Assembly (NCBI RefSeq): GCF_019402665.1
Contig: NZ_VSST01000086.1
Span: 62,001 to 126,000 of the forward strand
Origin: Bradyrhizobium canariense
GTDB lineage: Bacteria; Pseudomonadota; Alphaproteobacteria; Rhizobiales; Xanthobacteraceae
Direction of reading: 5' to 3'
DNA length: 64,000 nucleotides
Shown here one piece after another: positions 19,588-29,139 of this stretch. Under the pieces are notes generated by a model that was not told the DNA's origin, did not search any database, and saw only the letters and a program-made list of their open reading frames with translations. A program made the position numbers and the translations under genes. Within the stretch, counting starts at the first letter, position 1; each line of letters starts with the position of its first letter.

Positions 19588-20913
19588 TCAGGCGGCCTTG
19601 CGCGCACCGGCGTCAGCGCCGGCGACTGTCAGTGCCTGACCGAGATCTGCAAGAATGTCGTCCGGATGCTCGATTCCGACGGACAGCCGGACATAGCCAG
19701 GCGTGACGCCCGCGGCGAGTTGATCTGCCGCAGTGAGCTGCTGATGCGTTGTCGAGGCCGGGTGAATGGCCAGTGACCGCGCATCGCCGATATTGGCGAC
19801 GTGATAGAACAGCTTCAGCGCATCGATGAACCGTCGTCCCGCCTCGACGCCACCCTTCAGCTCGAAGCCGACGAGGCCCCCGTAGCCGCCCCTCAGATAC
19901 GCATCCGCCCGGCGCTTGTTCTCTCCGCTTTGCAGGCCTGGGAAGATCACGTTCGACACCGAGGTGTTCTTGGCGAGGAAGTTCGCGACCTTGACCGCAT
20001 TCTCGTTGTGCTGGCGGATGCGCAGCGGCAGAGTTTCGAGACCCTGGATGAACTGGAAGGCATTATGCGGCGCGATCGACGCGCCAAGATCCCGCAGCAG
20101 CTTGACGCGGGCCCGCAGGATGTAGGCGATCGGCCCCAGCGGCTTCGCGGCCTCCGTCCAGATCGCGCCGTGATAGGCCTCATCGGGCTTGTTCAGCAGC
20201 GGGAAGCGGTCCGCATGTGCCGTCCAGTCGAAATTGCCGCCGTCGACGATGGCACCACCGATGGCGGTGCCATGGCCACCGATATATTTGGTCGTGGAAT
20301 AGACAACCACCGCAGCGCCATGCTCGAACGGGCGTGCAATCAGGGGCGACGCCGTGTTGTCGAGAATGAGCGGCACCCCGAGCGAGCGGCCGATGTCCGC
20401 GACCTCCTTGATCGGAAAGACATTCAGCTTCGGGTTTGGGAGCGTCTCGCCGAAATAGGCTCGTGTCTTTGCGTCCGTGGCGCGACGAAAATTTTCCGGG
20501 TCCGAGGGATCGACGAAGCGGACCTCGATTCCGAACTGCTTCAGGGTCTGCGACAGCAGTGTCCAGGTGCCGCCGTAGAGGTCCGTCGACGATACGATGT
20601 TGTCGCCGGCCTGGGCAATGTTGAAGATCGCGAAAGCGGAAGCCGTCTGTCCCGACGCAACGGCAAGCGCCGCCACGCCGCCTTCGAGCGCAGCCAACCG
20701 CGTTTCAAAGGCTTCCTGGGTCGGGTTGCCGATGCGGGTGTAGATCGGACCGAGCTGCTCGAGTGCGAACAGGCGTGAGGCGTGATCGGTGTTTTCGAAC
20801 TGGAACGAGGTGGTTTGATAGATCGGAACCGCCACCGCGCCAGTGGCGGGATCGGTGCGGTACGATCCGCCATGCAACGCCAGCGTCTCGAAGTTCCGGG
20901 TCTCCAACGTCAT
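19588..20913 (-). CDS. O-acetylhomoserine sulfhydrylase / cysteine synthase family enzyme (MetY-type)
   Basis: A 441-residue PLP enzyme of the Cys/Met metabolism family. The opening NFETLALHGG, the YTRIGNPT segment and the PLP-lysine site YSTTKYIGGHG are characteristic. It makes homocysteine (or cysteine) from an acetylated amino acid and sulfide. The start at 20913 has AGGGA 7 bases upstream. It is the first gene of the minus-strand operon with MetQ and the AprAB-like pair, so the operon may supply sulfide directly to it. Confidence 0.88.
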   Translation of the reverse strand: MTLETRNFETLALHGGSYRTDPATGAVAVPIYQTTSFQFENTDHASRLFALEQLGPIYTRIGNPTQEAFETRLAALEGGVAALAVASGQTASAFAIFNIAQAGDNIVSSTDLYGGTWTLLSQTLKQFGIEVRFVDPSDPENFRRATDAKTRAYFGETLPNPKLNVFPIKEVADIGRSLGVPLILDNTASPLIARPFEHGAAVVVYSTTKYIGGHGTAIGGAIVDGGNFDWTAHADRFPLLNKPDEAYHGAIWTEAAKPLGPIAYILRARVKLLRDLGASIAPHNAFQFIQGLETLPLRIRQHNENAVKVANFLAKNTSVSNVIFPGLQSGENKRRADAYLRGGYGGLVGFELKGGVEAGRRFIDALKLFYHVANIGDARSLAIHPASTTHQQLTAADQLAAGVTPGYVRLSVGIEHPDDILADLGQALTVAGADAGARKAA

Positions 20914-21167
20914 CTGCAATTCCCTTTCGATCTCGAGAGCGCGCGCGTCGCGCGGCAAGCCGTGCCTGTCGACGAAAATGATGCGGTCGGATTCCGTGGC
21001 TGTCGAGCGGGTTGAAAAAATAGCGATGCGCGTGCTGCGGCACCGTCGCTTCGTAACGCGTTTCTTTCAGCTCTTTCGCTGAATTGGAAACAAACTCGCT
21101 GGCGCCAAATGTTAAGAACGGTCGTACGGAGCGAATGTGCTTCGCAATGCATGACCGGGCCCTGACC

Positions 21168-22577
21168 ATGACGAGACCGCGCGAGCTGCGCTTCAACGCT
21201 TTCAACATGCCCGCGCCGAGCCACAACTGGGCGGGCCTGTGGTCTCATCCGCGCGATGCGTCCATCGACTACAACACGCTCGACTATTGGATCGACTACG
21301 CAAGGACCGCGGAGCGCGGACTGCTCGACGGCATCTTCCTGGCAGATGTGTTCGGCGTGTACGACGTCTATGGCGGCAATGCCGATGCCGCTGCACGGCA
21401 TGCGGTCCAGCTTCCCAACGCCGACCCGACGCTGCTCGTATCCGCCATGGCGCTCGTCACCAGCCATCTCGGCTTCGGCATCACCTCGAACCTGACCTTC
21501 GAGCATCCCTATCAACTGGCCCGTACGTTTTCGACGCTCGACCACCTGACCAAGGGCAGGATCGGCTGGAACATCGTCACCGGTTATCTCGACAGCGGCG
21601 CGCGCGGCATGGGCCTTCCGGCCGGCCGGGCCCATGACGATCGTTATGACGCGGCCGAGGACTTTCTCACCGCGGCCTACAAGCTATGGGAAGGCAGTTG
21701 GGAGGACGATGCCGTACGCCGCGACCGCGGTGCCTGCATCTTCACGGACCCGGCCAAGCTCCATCGGGTCCTGCACGAAGGCCCCTATTTCAAGGTCGAC
21801 GGCATCCATCTCGCCGAGCCCTCGCCACAGCGAACGCCGCTGCTGTATCAGGCCGGCACGTCGAAACGCGGCCGCACCTTCGCAGCCAGGCACGCGGAGG
21901 CTATCTTTCTCAACGGCCAGACCAAGCCGATCCTGGCGCGCGCCGTGCGCGAGATCCGGAGTGCGGCCAAGGACTATGGCCGCGATCCCTATGACATCCG
22001 CTTGTTTGCCGGCGCGACCGTGATCGTGGCGCCGACCCGTGCCGAGGCGAACGATCTGCTCGAGGACTATGCGCGGCATGTCGATCAGACCGGACAGCTC
22101 GCTCTGCTGTCGGGCTGGACCGGCATCGATTTCTCGACTTATCGGCCCGACCAGCCGATCGAATATGTCGAGAGCAATGCCATTCAGTCCATGGTGGAGA
22201 ATTTTACAGTGCGGAGCGATCGGCCGGTCAATATCAGCGACCTCGCAAGATTGAGCCGTGCCGGTGCGCGGTCGCCGTTCTTGGTCGGCTCGCCGCAGGA
22301 CGTCGCCGACGAACTGATCGCCTGGGCTGAGGAGACTGATGTCGACGGCTTCAACCTGTTCCGGCTGGTCGTGCCGGAATCGCTGAACGCGTTTGTCGAT
22401 CTGGTCGTGCCGGAACTGCAATCACGCGGTGTCTACAAGACTGCCTATCGTGAGGGTACGCTGCGCCAGAAGCTGTTTCCTGGACGCGGTCCGCGATTGC
22501 ACGCAACGCACTCCGGCGCGAGCTTTCGCCGTGCGCCTACGACCGCCAAAACGCTCCGATCCGATGCCGCTGAGTAG
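21168..22577 (+). CDS. Flavin-dependent monooxygenase, NtaA/SnaA/DszA family (LLM 1)
   Basis: A 469-residue luciferase-like monooxygenase. The start MTRPRELRFNAFNMPAPSHN matches the usual N-terminus of this family; ATGs at 21135 and 21147 are alternatives with no better ribosome site. FSTLDHLTKGRIGWNIVTGY and LYQAGTSKRGRTFAARHAEA are family hallmarks. It uses reduced FMN from a separate reductase to oxygenate its substrate; relatives attack nitrilotriacetate, dibenzothiophene sulfone and dimethyl sulfide. It is divergent from metY and leads an operon with a sulfonate-type binding protein and a second such enzyme. Confidence 0.87.
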   Translation: MTRPRELRFNAFNMPAPSHNWAGLWSHPRDASIDYNTLDYWIDYARTAERGLLDGIFLADVFGVYDVYGGNADAAARHAVQLPNADPTLLVSAMALVTSHLGFGITSNLTFEHPYQLARTFSTLDHLTKGRIGWNIVTGYLDSGARGMGLPAGRAHDDRYDAAEDFLTAAYKLWEGSWEDDAVRRDRGACIFTDPAKLHRVLHEGPYFKVDGIHLAEPSPQRTPLLYQAGTSKRGRTFAARHAEAIFLNGQTKPILARAVREIRSAAKDYGRDPYDIRLFAGATVIVAPTRAEANDLLEDYARHVDQTGQLALLSGWTGIDFSTYRPDQPIEYVESNAIQSMVENFTVRSDRPVNISDLARLSRAGARSPFLVGSPQDVADELIAWAEETDVDGFNLFRLVVPESLNAFVDLVVPELQSRGVYKTAYREGTLRQKLFPGRGPRLHATHSGASFRRAPTTAKTLRSDAAE

Positions 22578-22769
22578 CGGGCGTCCGATTTCACGCAACA
22601 AGTGGCGTTGCATGGAAAATTCCGTTCTCGGATTGCGACGGGCCGGGAACGCTTTGTTCTCCAACAGCGTCGTAATGTGAAATTGCAACGCGGCCGTGAT
22701 TGCCGGCACATTGCGGCCTGTAGTTTGCCAACGCGCCGCCAAGGCGGCTGAGCTTCAGGATCATTGTTC

Positions 22770-23735
22770 ATGTCTCGTCTCACCTCCCGCCTGCGGGCCC
22801 TCGCCGCAGCCGCGCTCGGCATCTTCGCCATGGCGTCCATTCAGCCCGCCATGTCCGAGGAGATCCGCATCGGCTATCAAAAATCCTCGACGCTGACGGC
22901 GATCCTCAAGACGAACGGGGAGCTGGAGAAGGCGCTCGCGCCGCTCGACGTCACCATCTCCTGGCACGAATTCACCAGTGGCCTGCCGCTGCTGGAGGCG
23001 ATCAATATCGGCAGCATCGATTTCGGCGCGGATGTCGCCGACACCGTGCCGATCTTCGCGCAGGCCGCCGGCGCTAAGCTCGCCTACGTCGCGGAGGAAG
23101 CCGCCTCGCCCGCGGCGCAGGCGATCGTGGTGCCGGAAGCGTCGGCCATCAAGACCACCGCTGAACTGAAGGGCAAGAGGATTGCGGTGAGCAAGGGCGC
23201 CGGCAGCCACTATCTTCTGCTTGCGGCCTTGGCGAAATCCGGGCTGAGCTTCAAGGATATCACCCCTGCCTATCTGACGCCGGCCGATGGCCGTGCGGCC
23301 TTCGTCAGCAACAATGTCGATGCCTGGGTCGCCTGGGATCCGTTCCTGACCAGCGCCCTCCACCAGACGAAAGGTCGTATCCTGTCCGACGGCAGCAATG
23401 GCCTCGCGAGCTACAAGCGCTACTACCTCGCTTCGGCGGCCTATGCGGACAAGCATGCCGAGGTGCTCAACGTGATCTTCGCCAAGCTCTCGGCGACCGG
23501 CAAATGGGTGAAGGCGCAGCCAAAGGACGCGGCCACGTTGCTTGCCGGGCTCTGGGGTATCGACGCAGCAACTGTCGAGGAAGCCAACAGCCACCGCTCC
23601 TATCAGGTGGGCGCGGTGACCGGGCCGGGCCTGTCGGAGCAGCAGCGCATCGCCGACGCATTCCATGGCGAAGGCCTGATCCCGGTGAAGCTCGACACCA
23701 CCGACATCAAGATCTGGTCGCCGAAGGGGTCTTGA
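22770..23735 (+). CDS. SsuA-type aliphatic sulfonate binding protein (orphan)
   Basis: A 321-residue exported protein with a signal peptide (MSRLTSRLRALAAAALGIFA, cleavage near SEE). The mature protein starts IRIGYQKSSTLTAILKTNG and has GSIDFGADVADTVPIFAQAAG, both typical of SsuA. AGGA precedes the ATG at 22770. Unlike the other binding proteins it has no ATPase or permease beside it; two flavin monooxygenases flank it. It may share the importer at 26495. Confidence 0.9.
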   Translation: MSRLTSRLRALAAAALGIFAMASIQPAMSEEIRIGYQKSSTLTAILKTNGELEKALAPLDVTISWHEFTSGLPLLEAINIGSIDFGADVADTVPIFAQAAGAKLAYVAEEAASPAAQAIVVPEASAIKTTAELKGKRIAVSKGAGSHYLLLAALAKSGLSFKDITPAYLTPADGRAAFVSNNVDAWVAWDPFLTSALHQTKGRILSDGSNGLASYKRYYLASAAYADKHAEVLNVIFAKLSATGKWVKAQPKDAATLLAGLWGIDAATVEEANSHRSYQVGAVTGPGLSEQQRIADAFHGEGLIPVKLDTTDIKIWSPKGS

Positions 23736-23778
23736 TCCTCGTCACTTGCGGCTTCAACCGTCGACTTTCGGAATCCCT

Positions 23779-25119
23779 ATGTCGCCCCGCCAACTGCACT
23801 TGAACGTCAACCTGCTTCACTCCGGCGTCTATCCGTCTGCCTGGCGGCTGCCGGACAGCGATCCGCGCGCCTTCTTTGATCTCGGGCATTATGTTCGGGT
23901 CGCGCAAATTGCCGAACGCGGGAAATTCGACGCGATCTTTCTGGCGGACTCGCCAGCCGTCAACGACCGTATCGACTATCGGTCGTTCACGTCGCTGGAG
24001 CCGACCATCATCCTGGCGACGATCGCAGCCGCGACGAAGCATGTCGGGCTGATCGGGACGGTATCGACGAGCTACAACGAGCCGTACAACATTGCGCGCC
24101 GCTTCGTGTCGCTCGATCACGCGAGTGGCGGACGCTCGGGGTGGAATGCCGTCACGACAGCAGATGCCGCTTCAAGCCGCAATTTTGGGCTCTCGGGTGC
24201 ACTGGAGCACAGGGCCCGCTACGAGCGGGCCAAGGAGTTTACGGAGGTCGTCCACGCGCTGTTCGACAGCTGGGAGGACGACGCCTTCGTCGGCGACAAG
24301 GCGAGCGCCAGGTTCGCCGATACGACGAAAGTACATCCAATCGCCCACCGCGGCCCGCATTACTCGGTCGCGGGCCCCCTGAACGTGCCACGCTCGCCGC
24401 AGGGGCGACCGGTGACGGTGCAGGCGGGCGGCTCGAATGACGGCCGCGATTTCGCAGCTGCCTATGCGGAGGCCGTGTTCACACTGGCGCAGTCGGTCGA
24501 GGAAGGCCTCGCCTATGCACGCGATCTGCGCACGCGTGCAGCGGCATACGGACGGTCCGGCGATTCCATTGTCATTCTGCCGGGGCTTGCGACCGTCATC
24601 GGCAGCACGGAGGCCGAAGCAAAGCGTCGGCAGGACGAACTCTGGGAGCTGGTCCCGATCGAATACAGCCTCGCGCGTCTCGCCGGCACACTGCAGATTG
24701 ATCCCGCACAGCTCGAACTCGACAAGCCCCTGCCCGATCCACTGCCATTGCCGGTCAACGCAAATCACACGATGTTCCAGGGCACGGTGAACCTCGCACG
24801 GCGCGGCAACCTTACCGTCCGTGAGCTCATCCACGCGCTCGGAGGCGGTGTCGGACATCGCGTCATCGTCGGTACGCCGGAGCAGATCGCCGACGACATC
24901 GAGGCTTGGTTCAAAACGGGTGCCGCCGACGGGTTCAATCTCATGCCGGACGTGCTTCCGTCCGGGCTGGAGACCTTCGTCGATACCGTCGTGCCTATTC
25001 TGCAGAAGCGCGGGCTATTTCGCAGCGAGTACACCGGCTCGACGCTGCGCGATCATTTTGGCCTGCAGCGACCGGCGAGCCGATACACCAAGCGGCCGCC
25101 GGAGGTCGCATCGGCCTAG
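23779..25119 (+). CDS. Flavin-dependent monooxygenase, NtaA/SnaA/DszA family (LLM 2)
   Basis: A 446-residue enzyme of the same family as LLM 1 and LLM 3. It opens MSPRQLHLNVNLLHSGVY and has FVSLDHASGGRSGWNAVTTA, then VQAGGSNDGRDFAAAYAEAV. It starts 43 bases after the binding-protein gene and is in the same operon. It needs reduced FMN from a partner; the only flavin reductase in the window is at 30418. A C-S bond cleavage role is inferred from the neighbours. Confidence 0.88.
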   Translation: MSPRQLHLNVNLLHSGVYPSAWRLPDSDPRAFFDLGHYVRVAQIAERGKFDAIFLADSPAVNDRIDYRSFTSLEPTIILATIAAATKHVGLIGTVSTSYNEPYNIARRFVSLDHASGGRSGWNAVTTADAASSRNFGLSGALEHRARYERAKEFTEVVHALFDSWEDDAFVGDKASARFADTTKVHPIAHRGPHYSVAGPLNVPRSPQGRPVTVQAGGSNDGRDFAAAYAEAVFTLAQSVEEGLAYARDLRTRAAAYGRSGDSIVILPGLATVIGSTEAEAKRRQDELWELVPIEYSLARLAGTLQIDPAQLELDKPLPDPLPLPVNANHTMFQGTVNLARRGNLTVRELIHALGGGVGHRVIVGTPEQIADDIEAWFKTGAADGFNLMPDVLPSGLETFVDTVVPILQKRGLFRSEYTGSTLRDHFGLQRPASRYTKRPPEVASA

Positions 25120-25132
25120 CCGCCCCGACTAT

Positions 25133-26224
25133 CTACCCCAGCGATCGGGTCCGCCCGTCGGCGGACCCGGCCGATTGCCTGCCTCGCACACGCGGCATTA
25201 CCTCGCGCGCAAAGCGCCGCATCTCGGCCTCGAACGGCTGGAATTGCAGCATGAAGAGCTCAATGCCGGCCGCATGGAACGCTTCGATGCGCTCCGCCAC
25301 CTCGTCATAGCTCCCGACCAGTCCCGCTGCCGTACCACCGTTGCTGCCAACGCGCGGCGTCTTCTGCATGGTCTGCATCATTACGACCTTGGGGTCAGTG
25401 TTTTGCTTCTCGACCGCCTTCATCGGTGCATCCTTTGCGGCGAGGTTCAGCAACCGCTCGTGAGCGGCCTCCGCCTGCTCCCGGGTTTCGCGAGCAATCA
25501 CGAAGGCCGAAAGCCCGAACCGCAACGGAGCGGCGCCCTCGCGCGACCGCGTCGCGACATTGGCGATCAGGCCGGCCACGTCCTCCAGCGGCTGGCCGTT
25601 GATAAACCAGACGTCGCCATGGCTGGCGACCAACGATCGCGCCGGCTCCGATTCACCGCCGACGTAAATCAGCGGGCGTTTGCGATACAGGCTCGTTGGC
25701 CTAAGTGCGTAGTCTCGCACATTAAAATGCTCGCCGGTGTAAGTGAGACGCTCACCCTCCATCAGGCGCGAGACGACCGAGATCCATTCACGGCCGTAAG
25801 CGTAGCGTGCATCGTGCTCCGGAAATCCGATCCCGGCCTTGTCTAGCTCCGGCCGGTTCCAGGCATTGACCAGATTGATCGCAAATCGGCCACGGCTGAT
25901 GTTCTCGATTCCGAGTGCGAGCTTCGCCAGCACCACCGGATGATAGAGATAGGGCTTGATCGCGGCGATGATCTCGATGCGCTTCGTGAGCGCCGCGAGC
26001 GCCGCCGCAGCACTCCAGGCCTCAAGCTGATCGAGATCCTCCTGATGTGGATTGATCGTATGTTGGGCGATCAACGTGGAGTCATAGCCGAGCTCTTCGG
26101 CTGCAAGAATGAGATCGCGATTGCGTTCCCAGGACGCGTCATAGGGCTCTTCGGGATCCTGATGCGCCGCGCGCGGCCCGTGCACCAGCGCCCAAATGCC
26201 GAAGCGAATAGGTGCGGTCGCCAT
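25133..26224 (-). CDS. Flavin-dependent monooxygenase, SsuD/SfnG-like (LLM 4)
   Basis: A 363-residue luciferase-like monooxygenase shorter than the DszA-type proteins and closer in length to SsuD (alkanesulfonate) and SfnG (dimethyl sulfone) enzymes. Visible segments are LAAEELGYDSTLIAQHT, ISRGRFAINLVNAWNRPE and LIYVGGESEPARSLVASHGD. It would release sulfite or sulfinate from an alkyl sulfonate or sulfone. It is convergent with LLM 2 (13-base gap) and divergent from the importer operon at 26495. Confidence 0.85.
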   Translation of the reverse strand: MATAPIRFGIWALVHGPRAAHQDPEEPYDASWERNRDLILAAEELGYDSTLIAQHTINPHQEDLDQLEAWSAAAALAALTKRIEIIAAIKPYLYHPVVLAKLALGIENISRGRFAINLVNAWNRPELDKAGIGFPEHDARYAYGREWISVVSRLMEGERLTYTGEHFNVRDYALRPTSLYRKRPLIYVGGESEPARSLVASHGDVWFINGQPLEDVAGLIANVATRSREGAAPLRFGLSAFVIARETREQAEAAHERLLNLAAKDAPMKAVEKQNTDPKVVMMQTMQKTPRVGSNGGTAAGLVGSYDEVAERIEAFHAAGIELFMLQFQPFEAEMRRFAREVMPRVRGRQSAGSADGRTRSLG

Positions 26225-26494
26225 CGTGCTCTCCTTTAATTTTCCCTGGCTATGTCATCGATCGTGACCAGTTCTCGCCAACGACTGATGCAAGATCAAG
26301 CACATCCATCCCAAAAGATTTTCTTTGTCGCGGAGCGGCGCCGCAACGACAGCAGATCACTCCGTATCGAATGACAATTGAAATAGCGCTCTATTTCTGT
26401 CGAGCCGATTTCGTGGGACATTTTCTACGAACGGCAGGTCATTGCCGTCGCATCTGCCGCATCGGATGCGGGAGATGGAACGAGGTCTCGCATC

Positions 26495-27367
26495 TTGAGC
26501 AATATCGAACTGAGCCAAATCGACCGCTCGGCGATCGGCGCGGATCACGCGCCGTCATCGCGGGGCAGCATCCAATCGCCGACGCAAGCATACAAGCTTG
26601 GCGCTCGCGCCCTCCAGCTCCTATCCTGGATCGCGCCCGTGTCGCTCCTGATTGTCTGGGAAGCGCTCGCATAGGCCGGATGGCTTTCGCCCCAGGTTCT
26701 GCCTGCGCCGAGCAAGGTGGTACGGACAGCGTTCAAGCTCGCGGCCGGCGGGAGCCTGTTGAACGACCTCGGCGTCAGCCTCCTGCGCGCCGCAGCGGGC
26801 TTTGCGATCGGTGCTGCAGTTGGCGCCACGCTGGGCGTTCTTGTCGGCTTCTCGCGGGTGGCGGAGGCCGCGATCGACCGCAGCGTGCAGATGATCAGGG
26901 CCATCCCTTTCCTCGCCGCGCTGCCCCTCGTCATCGTCTGGCTGGGCGTCGGCGAAGCGGAAAAGATCTTTCTTGTTGCACTCGGCGTCACGTTCCCGAT
27001 CTACATCAATACCGTACTTGGTATCCGCCAGGTGGATCCCAAGCTGCTTGAGCTGGGACGGGTCCAGGGCCTGAGCTCGCTGCAACTGATTCGCCGGATC
27101 ATCCTTCCCGGTGCAATGCCGTCGATCCTGACCGGTGTTCGTTATGCTCTTGCCACCGCGTGGCTCGCGCTGGTGGTGGCCGAAACCATCGGCGCCCAAT
27201 CGGGCATCGGCTTCCTCGCGATGGATGCGCGCGAATTCCTGCGCACCGACGTGATCGTCCTGACGATCGTGATCTACGCGCTGATCGGCGTCGCGGCCGA
27301 TGCCATTGCCCGCTTTCTCGAACGTCGTCTCCTCGCCTGGCATCCGAACTACGGAGCGCCGCGATGA
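26495..27367 (+). pseudogene. ssuC: SsuC-type ABC permease interrupted by an in-frame TAG
   Basis: The protein frame begins at TTG 26495 (GAGG 9 bases upstream), runs through the first membrane segment (LSWIAPVSLLIVWEALA), meets TAG at 26672-26674 (codon 60), then continues in the same frame with AGWLSPQVLPAPSKVV, a segment that should follow directly in this family. The rest is an intact permease with the EAA loop LLELGRVQGLSSLQLIRRIILPG and ends with ATGA overlapping the ATPase start. A shorter product from GTG 26717 would lack the first membrane segment. This may be a true nonsense mutation, a sequencing error or a suppressed stop. Confidence 0.68.
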
Positions 27368-28092
27368 ATCTGCACGTCGCTCCGCAGTCTTCCACGCCGT
27401 TCGAATCCGGACCGGCCGTCGTAGTCAGCAACCTCGTCCGCAGCTACGGCAGCCGCGTCGTGATCGAAAAATTGAACCTGCGAATCGGTCGCGGCGAGTT
27501 CGTCGCCCTGCTCGGCGAGAGCGGGTGCGGCAAGACAACGCTGTTGCGGGCGCTGGCTGGGCTGGATCCCATCCAGGGCGGCCGTATCGTGGCGCCGCGC
27601 CGCCCGGCCGTGGTGTTCCAGGAACACCGGCTACTCCCGTGGGACAGTCTCTGGCGCAACGTCTCTCTTGGCCTGCAAGCGCCGGCCGCGCGCGAGCGCG
27701 CCGCCGAAGCGCTGACCGAGGTCGGTCTCGGCGATCGTCTCGACGACTGGCCCCGCAATCTCTCCGGCGGGCAGGCCCAGCGTGTTGCGCTCGCCCGTGC
27801 GCTGGTTCAGCAGCCCGAGCTTCTGCTGCTCGACGAGCCGTTTGCAGCGCTGGATGCGCTCACCCGTATCCGCATGCACGAGTTGGTCCGAGAGCTCGTC
27901 GCCAATCATCAGCCGGGCGTCCTGCTCGTCACCCACGACGTCGATGAAGCCATCGCGCTTGCCGACCGCATCCTGGTGATGCGTCACGGCGCGATCGCCT
28001 ACGAGCACCGCGCGTTGCGCGACGGCTCTACGCCCATCTCGCGCGCCGAACTTCTCGGCGAGCTCGGCGTGATTTCCCGTTCCCCCAACTGA
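27364..28092 (+). CDS. ssuB: SsuB-type ABC transporter ATP-binding protein
   Basis: A 242-residue ABC ATPase starting at ATG 27364 inside the permease stop (ATGA). Walker A GESGCGKTT, Q-loop VFQEHRLLPWDS, signature LSGGQAQR, Walker B LLLLDEPFAALDA and switch His VTHDVDEAIALADR are all intact. Short length and sequence style are typical of SsuB. It is intact even though the permease upstream carries a stop, which suggests the mutation is recent, an error, or tolerated. Confidence 0.92.
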   Translation: MNLHVAPQSSTPFESGPAVVVSNLVRSYGSRVVIEKLNLRIGRGEFVALLGESGCGKTTLLRALAGLDPIQGGRIVAPRRPAVVFQEHRLLPWDSLWRNVSLGLQAPAARERAAEALTEVGLGDRLDDWPRNLSGGQAQRVALARALVQQPELLLLDEPFAALDALTRIRMHELVRELVANHQPGVLLVTHDVDEAIALADRILVMRHGAIAYEHRALRDGSTPISRAELLGELGVISRSPN

Positions 28093-28110
28093 TTTGTCCG
28101 GAAGGCCAAT

Positions 28111-29115
28111 ATGTCCGACTCCCCAATCGCCAAACCATCCCGGCGCAGCTTTCTCGGCTCCGCAGCTTTCGGCATTGGCGCGCTCGCCGGCATGAACATC
28201 AGCGAATTCGCCCAAGCCGCGCCTGGTCGGACCACCGACACCGTTCGCCTGACCTGGGGCCTCAGCGGCCTCAATCTGATCGCCAAGGAACGCGGTGAGT
28301 TCGAGAAGCTGCTGGCCAGGGACGGCATCAAGGTCGAGTGGCTCGGCCCGTTCCCGAACCACGCGCCGACCTTGCAGGCTGTTACGGGCGGCAGCGCCGA
28401 TTTCAGCTTCGGCGGCAGCACCACGCCGGCGCTGGCCGCCATCATCGCCGGCTCCCCCCTCGTGTTCACGCAATTCGTGGTCTACGAGCCACGCACCACC
28501 GCGATCATCGCCAAGGACGGTTCCGGCATCGACAGGATCGAGGATCTGGTCGGCAAATCGGTCGCAGTCAATCGCTCGGGCCTCGGCGAATTCCTGCTGG
28601 TCGCAGCCCTCGAGAAGCACAAGGTGGACCGCTCCGCGGTCAAGTTCGTCTATCTCAATCCGCCCGATGCTGCGCCCGCGCTCGCTTCGGGTAAGGTCGA
28701 TGCGTGGTCGATGTGGAGTCCCGGCGTCGACATCGCCCGGCGCGAATACAAGGCGCACGACATTTTCCTGGAAGGCCGCGACCTCGACTTCCAGATCGAC
28801 TACACGTCCTATCTCACCACCCGCAAATTCGCGACCGACAATCCTGCACTCGTCCGCGCCGTGAACGAAGCGTTCCGCGCCGAGGGCAAGTGGATCTCGG
28901 AGAACAGCAAGGACGCCGAGTACATCGCGCAGAAGGCGGGCAAGTACAGCGACGAAGTCCGCGACCAGTTCATCGCGCTGAAGCGCCGGTATCGCTACTT
29001 CGCCGTGAAGGACGAGCGGTTCATCAGCGAGCTGCAAAAGGCCGCCGACTGGCTCGTGACGCGCAAGGTTTTGCCCGATCCGGTCAAGGTGATCGAGCAT
29101 CTCGCCCAGCTCTAA
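28111..29115 (+). CDS. Tat-exported SsuA-type substrate-binding protein
   Basis: A 334-residue binding protein. The N-terminus has a twin-arginine signal (SRRSFLGSAAFG, residues 10-21) and a cleavage site near AQAA. The mature part has VRLTWGLSGLNLIAKERGEFE and GGSADFSFGGSTTPALAAI, as in SsuA-like proteins. It lies 18 bases after the ATPase gene. Tat export is uncommon among the binding proteins here; the others have ordinary Sec signals. It would feed the SsuBC-type importer just upstream. Confidence 0.9.
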   Translation: MSDSPIAKPSRRSFLGSAAFGIGALAGMNISEFAQAAPGRTTDTVRLTWGLSGLNLIAKERGEFEKLLARDGIKVEWLGPFPNHAPTLQAVTGGSADFSFGGSTTPALAAIIAGSPLVFTQFVVYEPRTTAIIAKDGSGIDRIEDLVGKSVAVNRSGLGEFLLVAALEKHKVDRSAVKFVYLNPPDAAPALASGKVDAWSMWSPGVDIARREYKAHDIFLEGRDLDFQIDYTSYLTTRKFATDNPALVRAVNEAFRAEGKWISENSKDAEYIAQKAGKYSDEVRDQFIALKRRYRYFAVKDERFISELQKAADWLVTRKVLPDPVKVIEHLAQL

Positions 29116-29139
29116 GAACGTGACCTGCAGGCCAAGACA

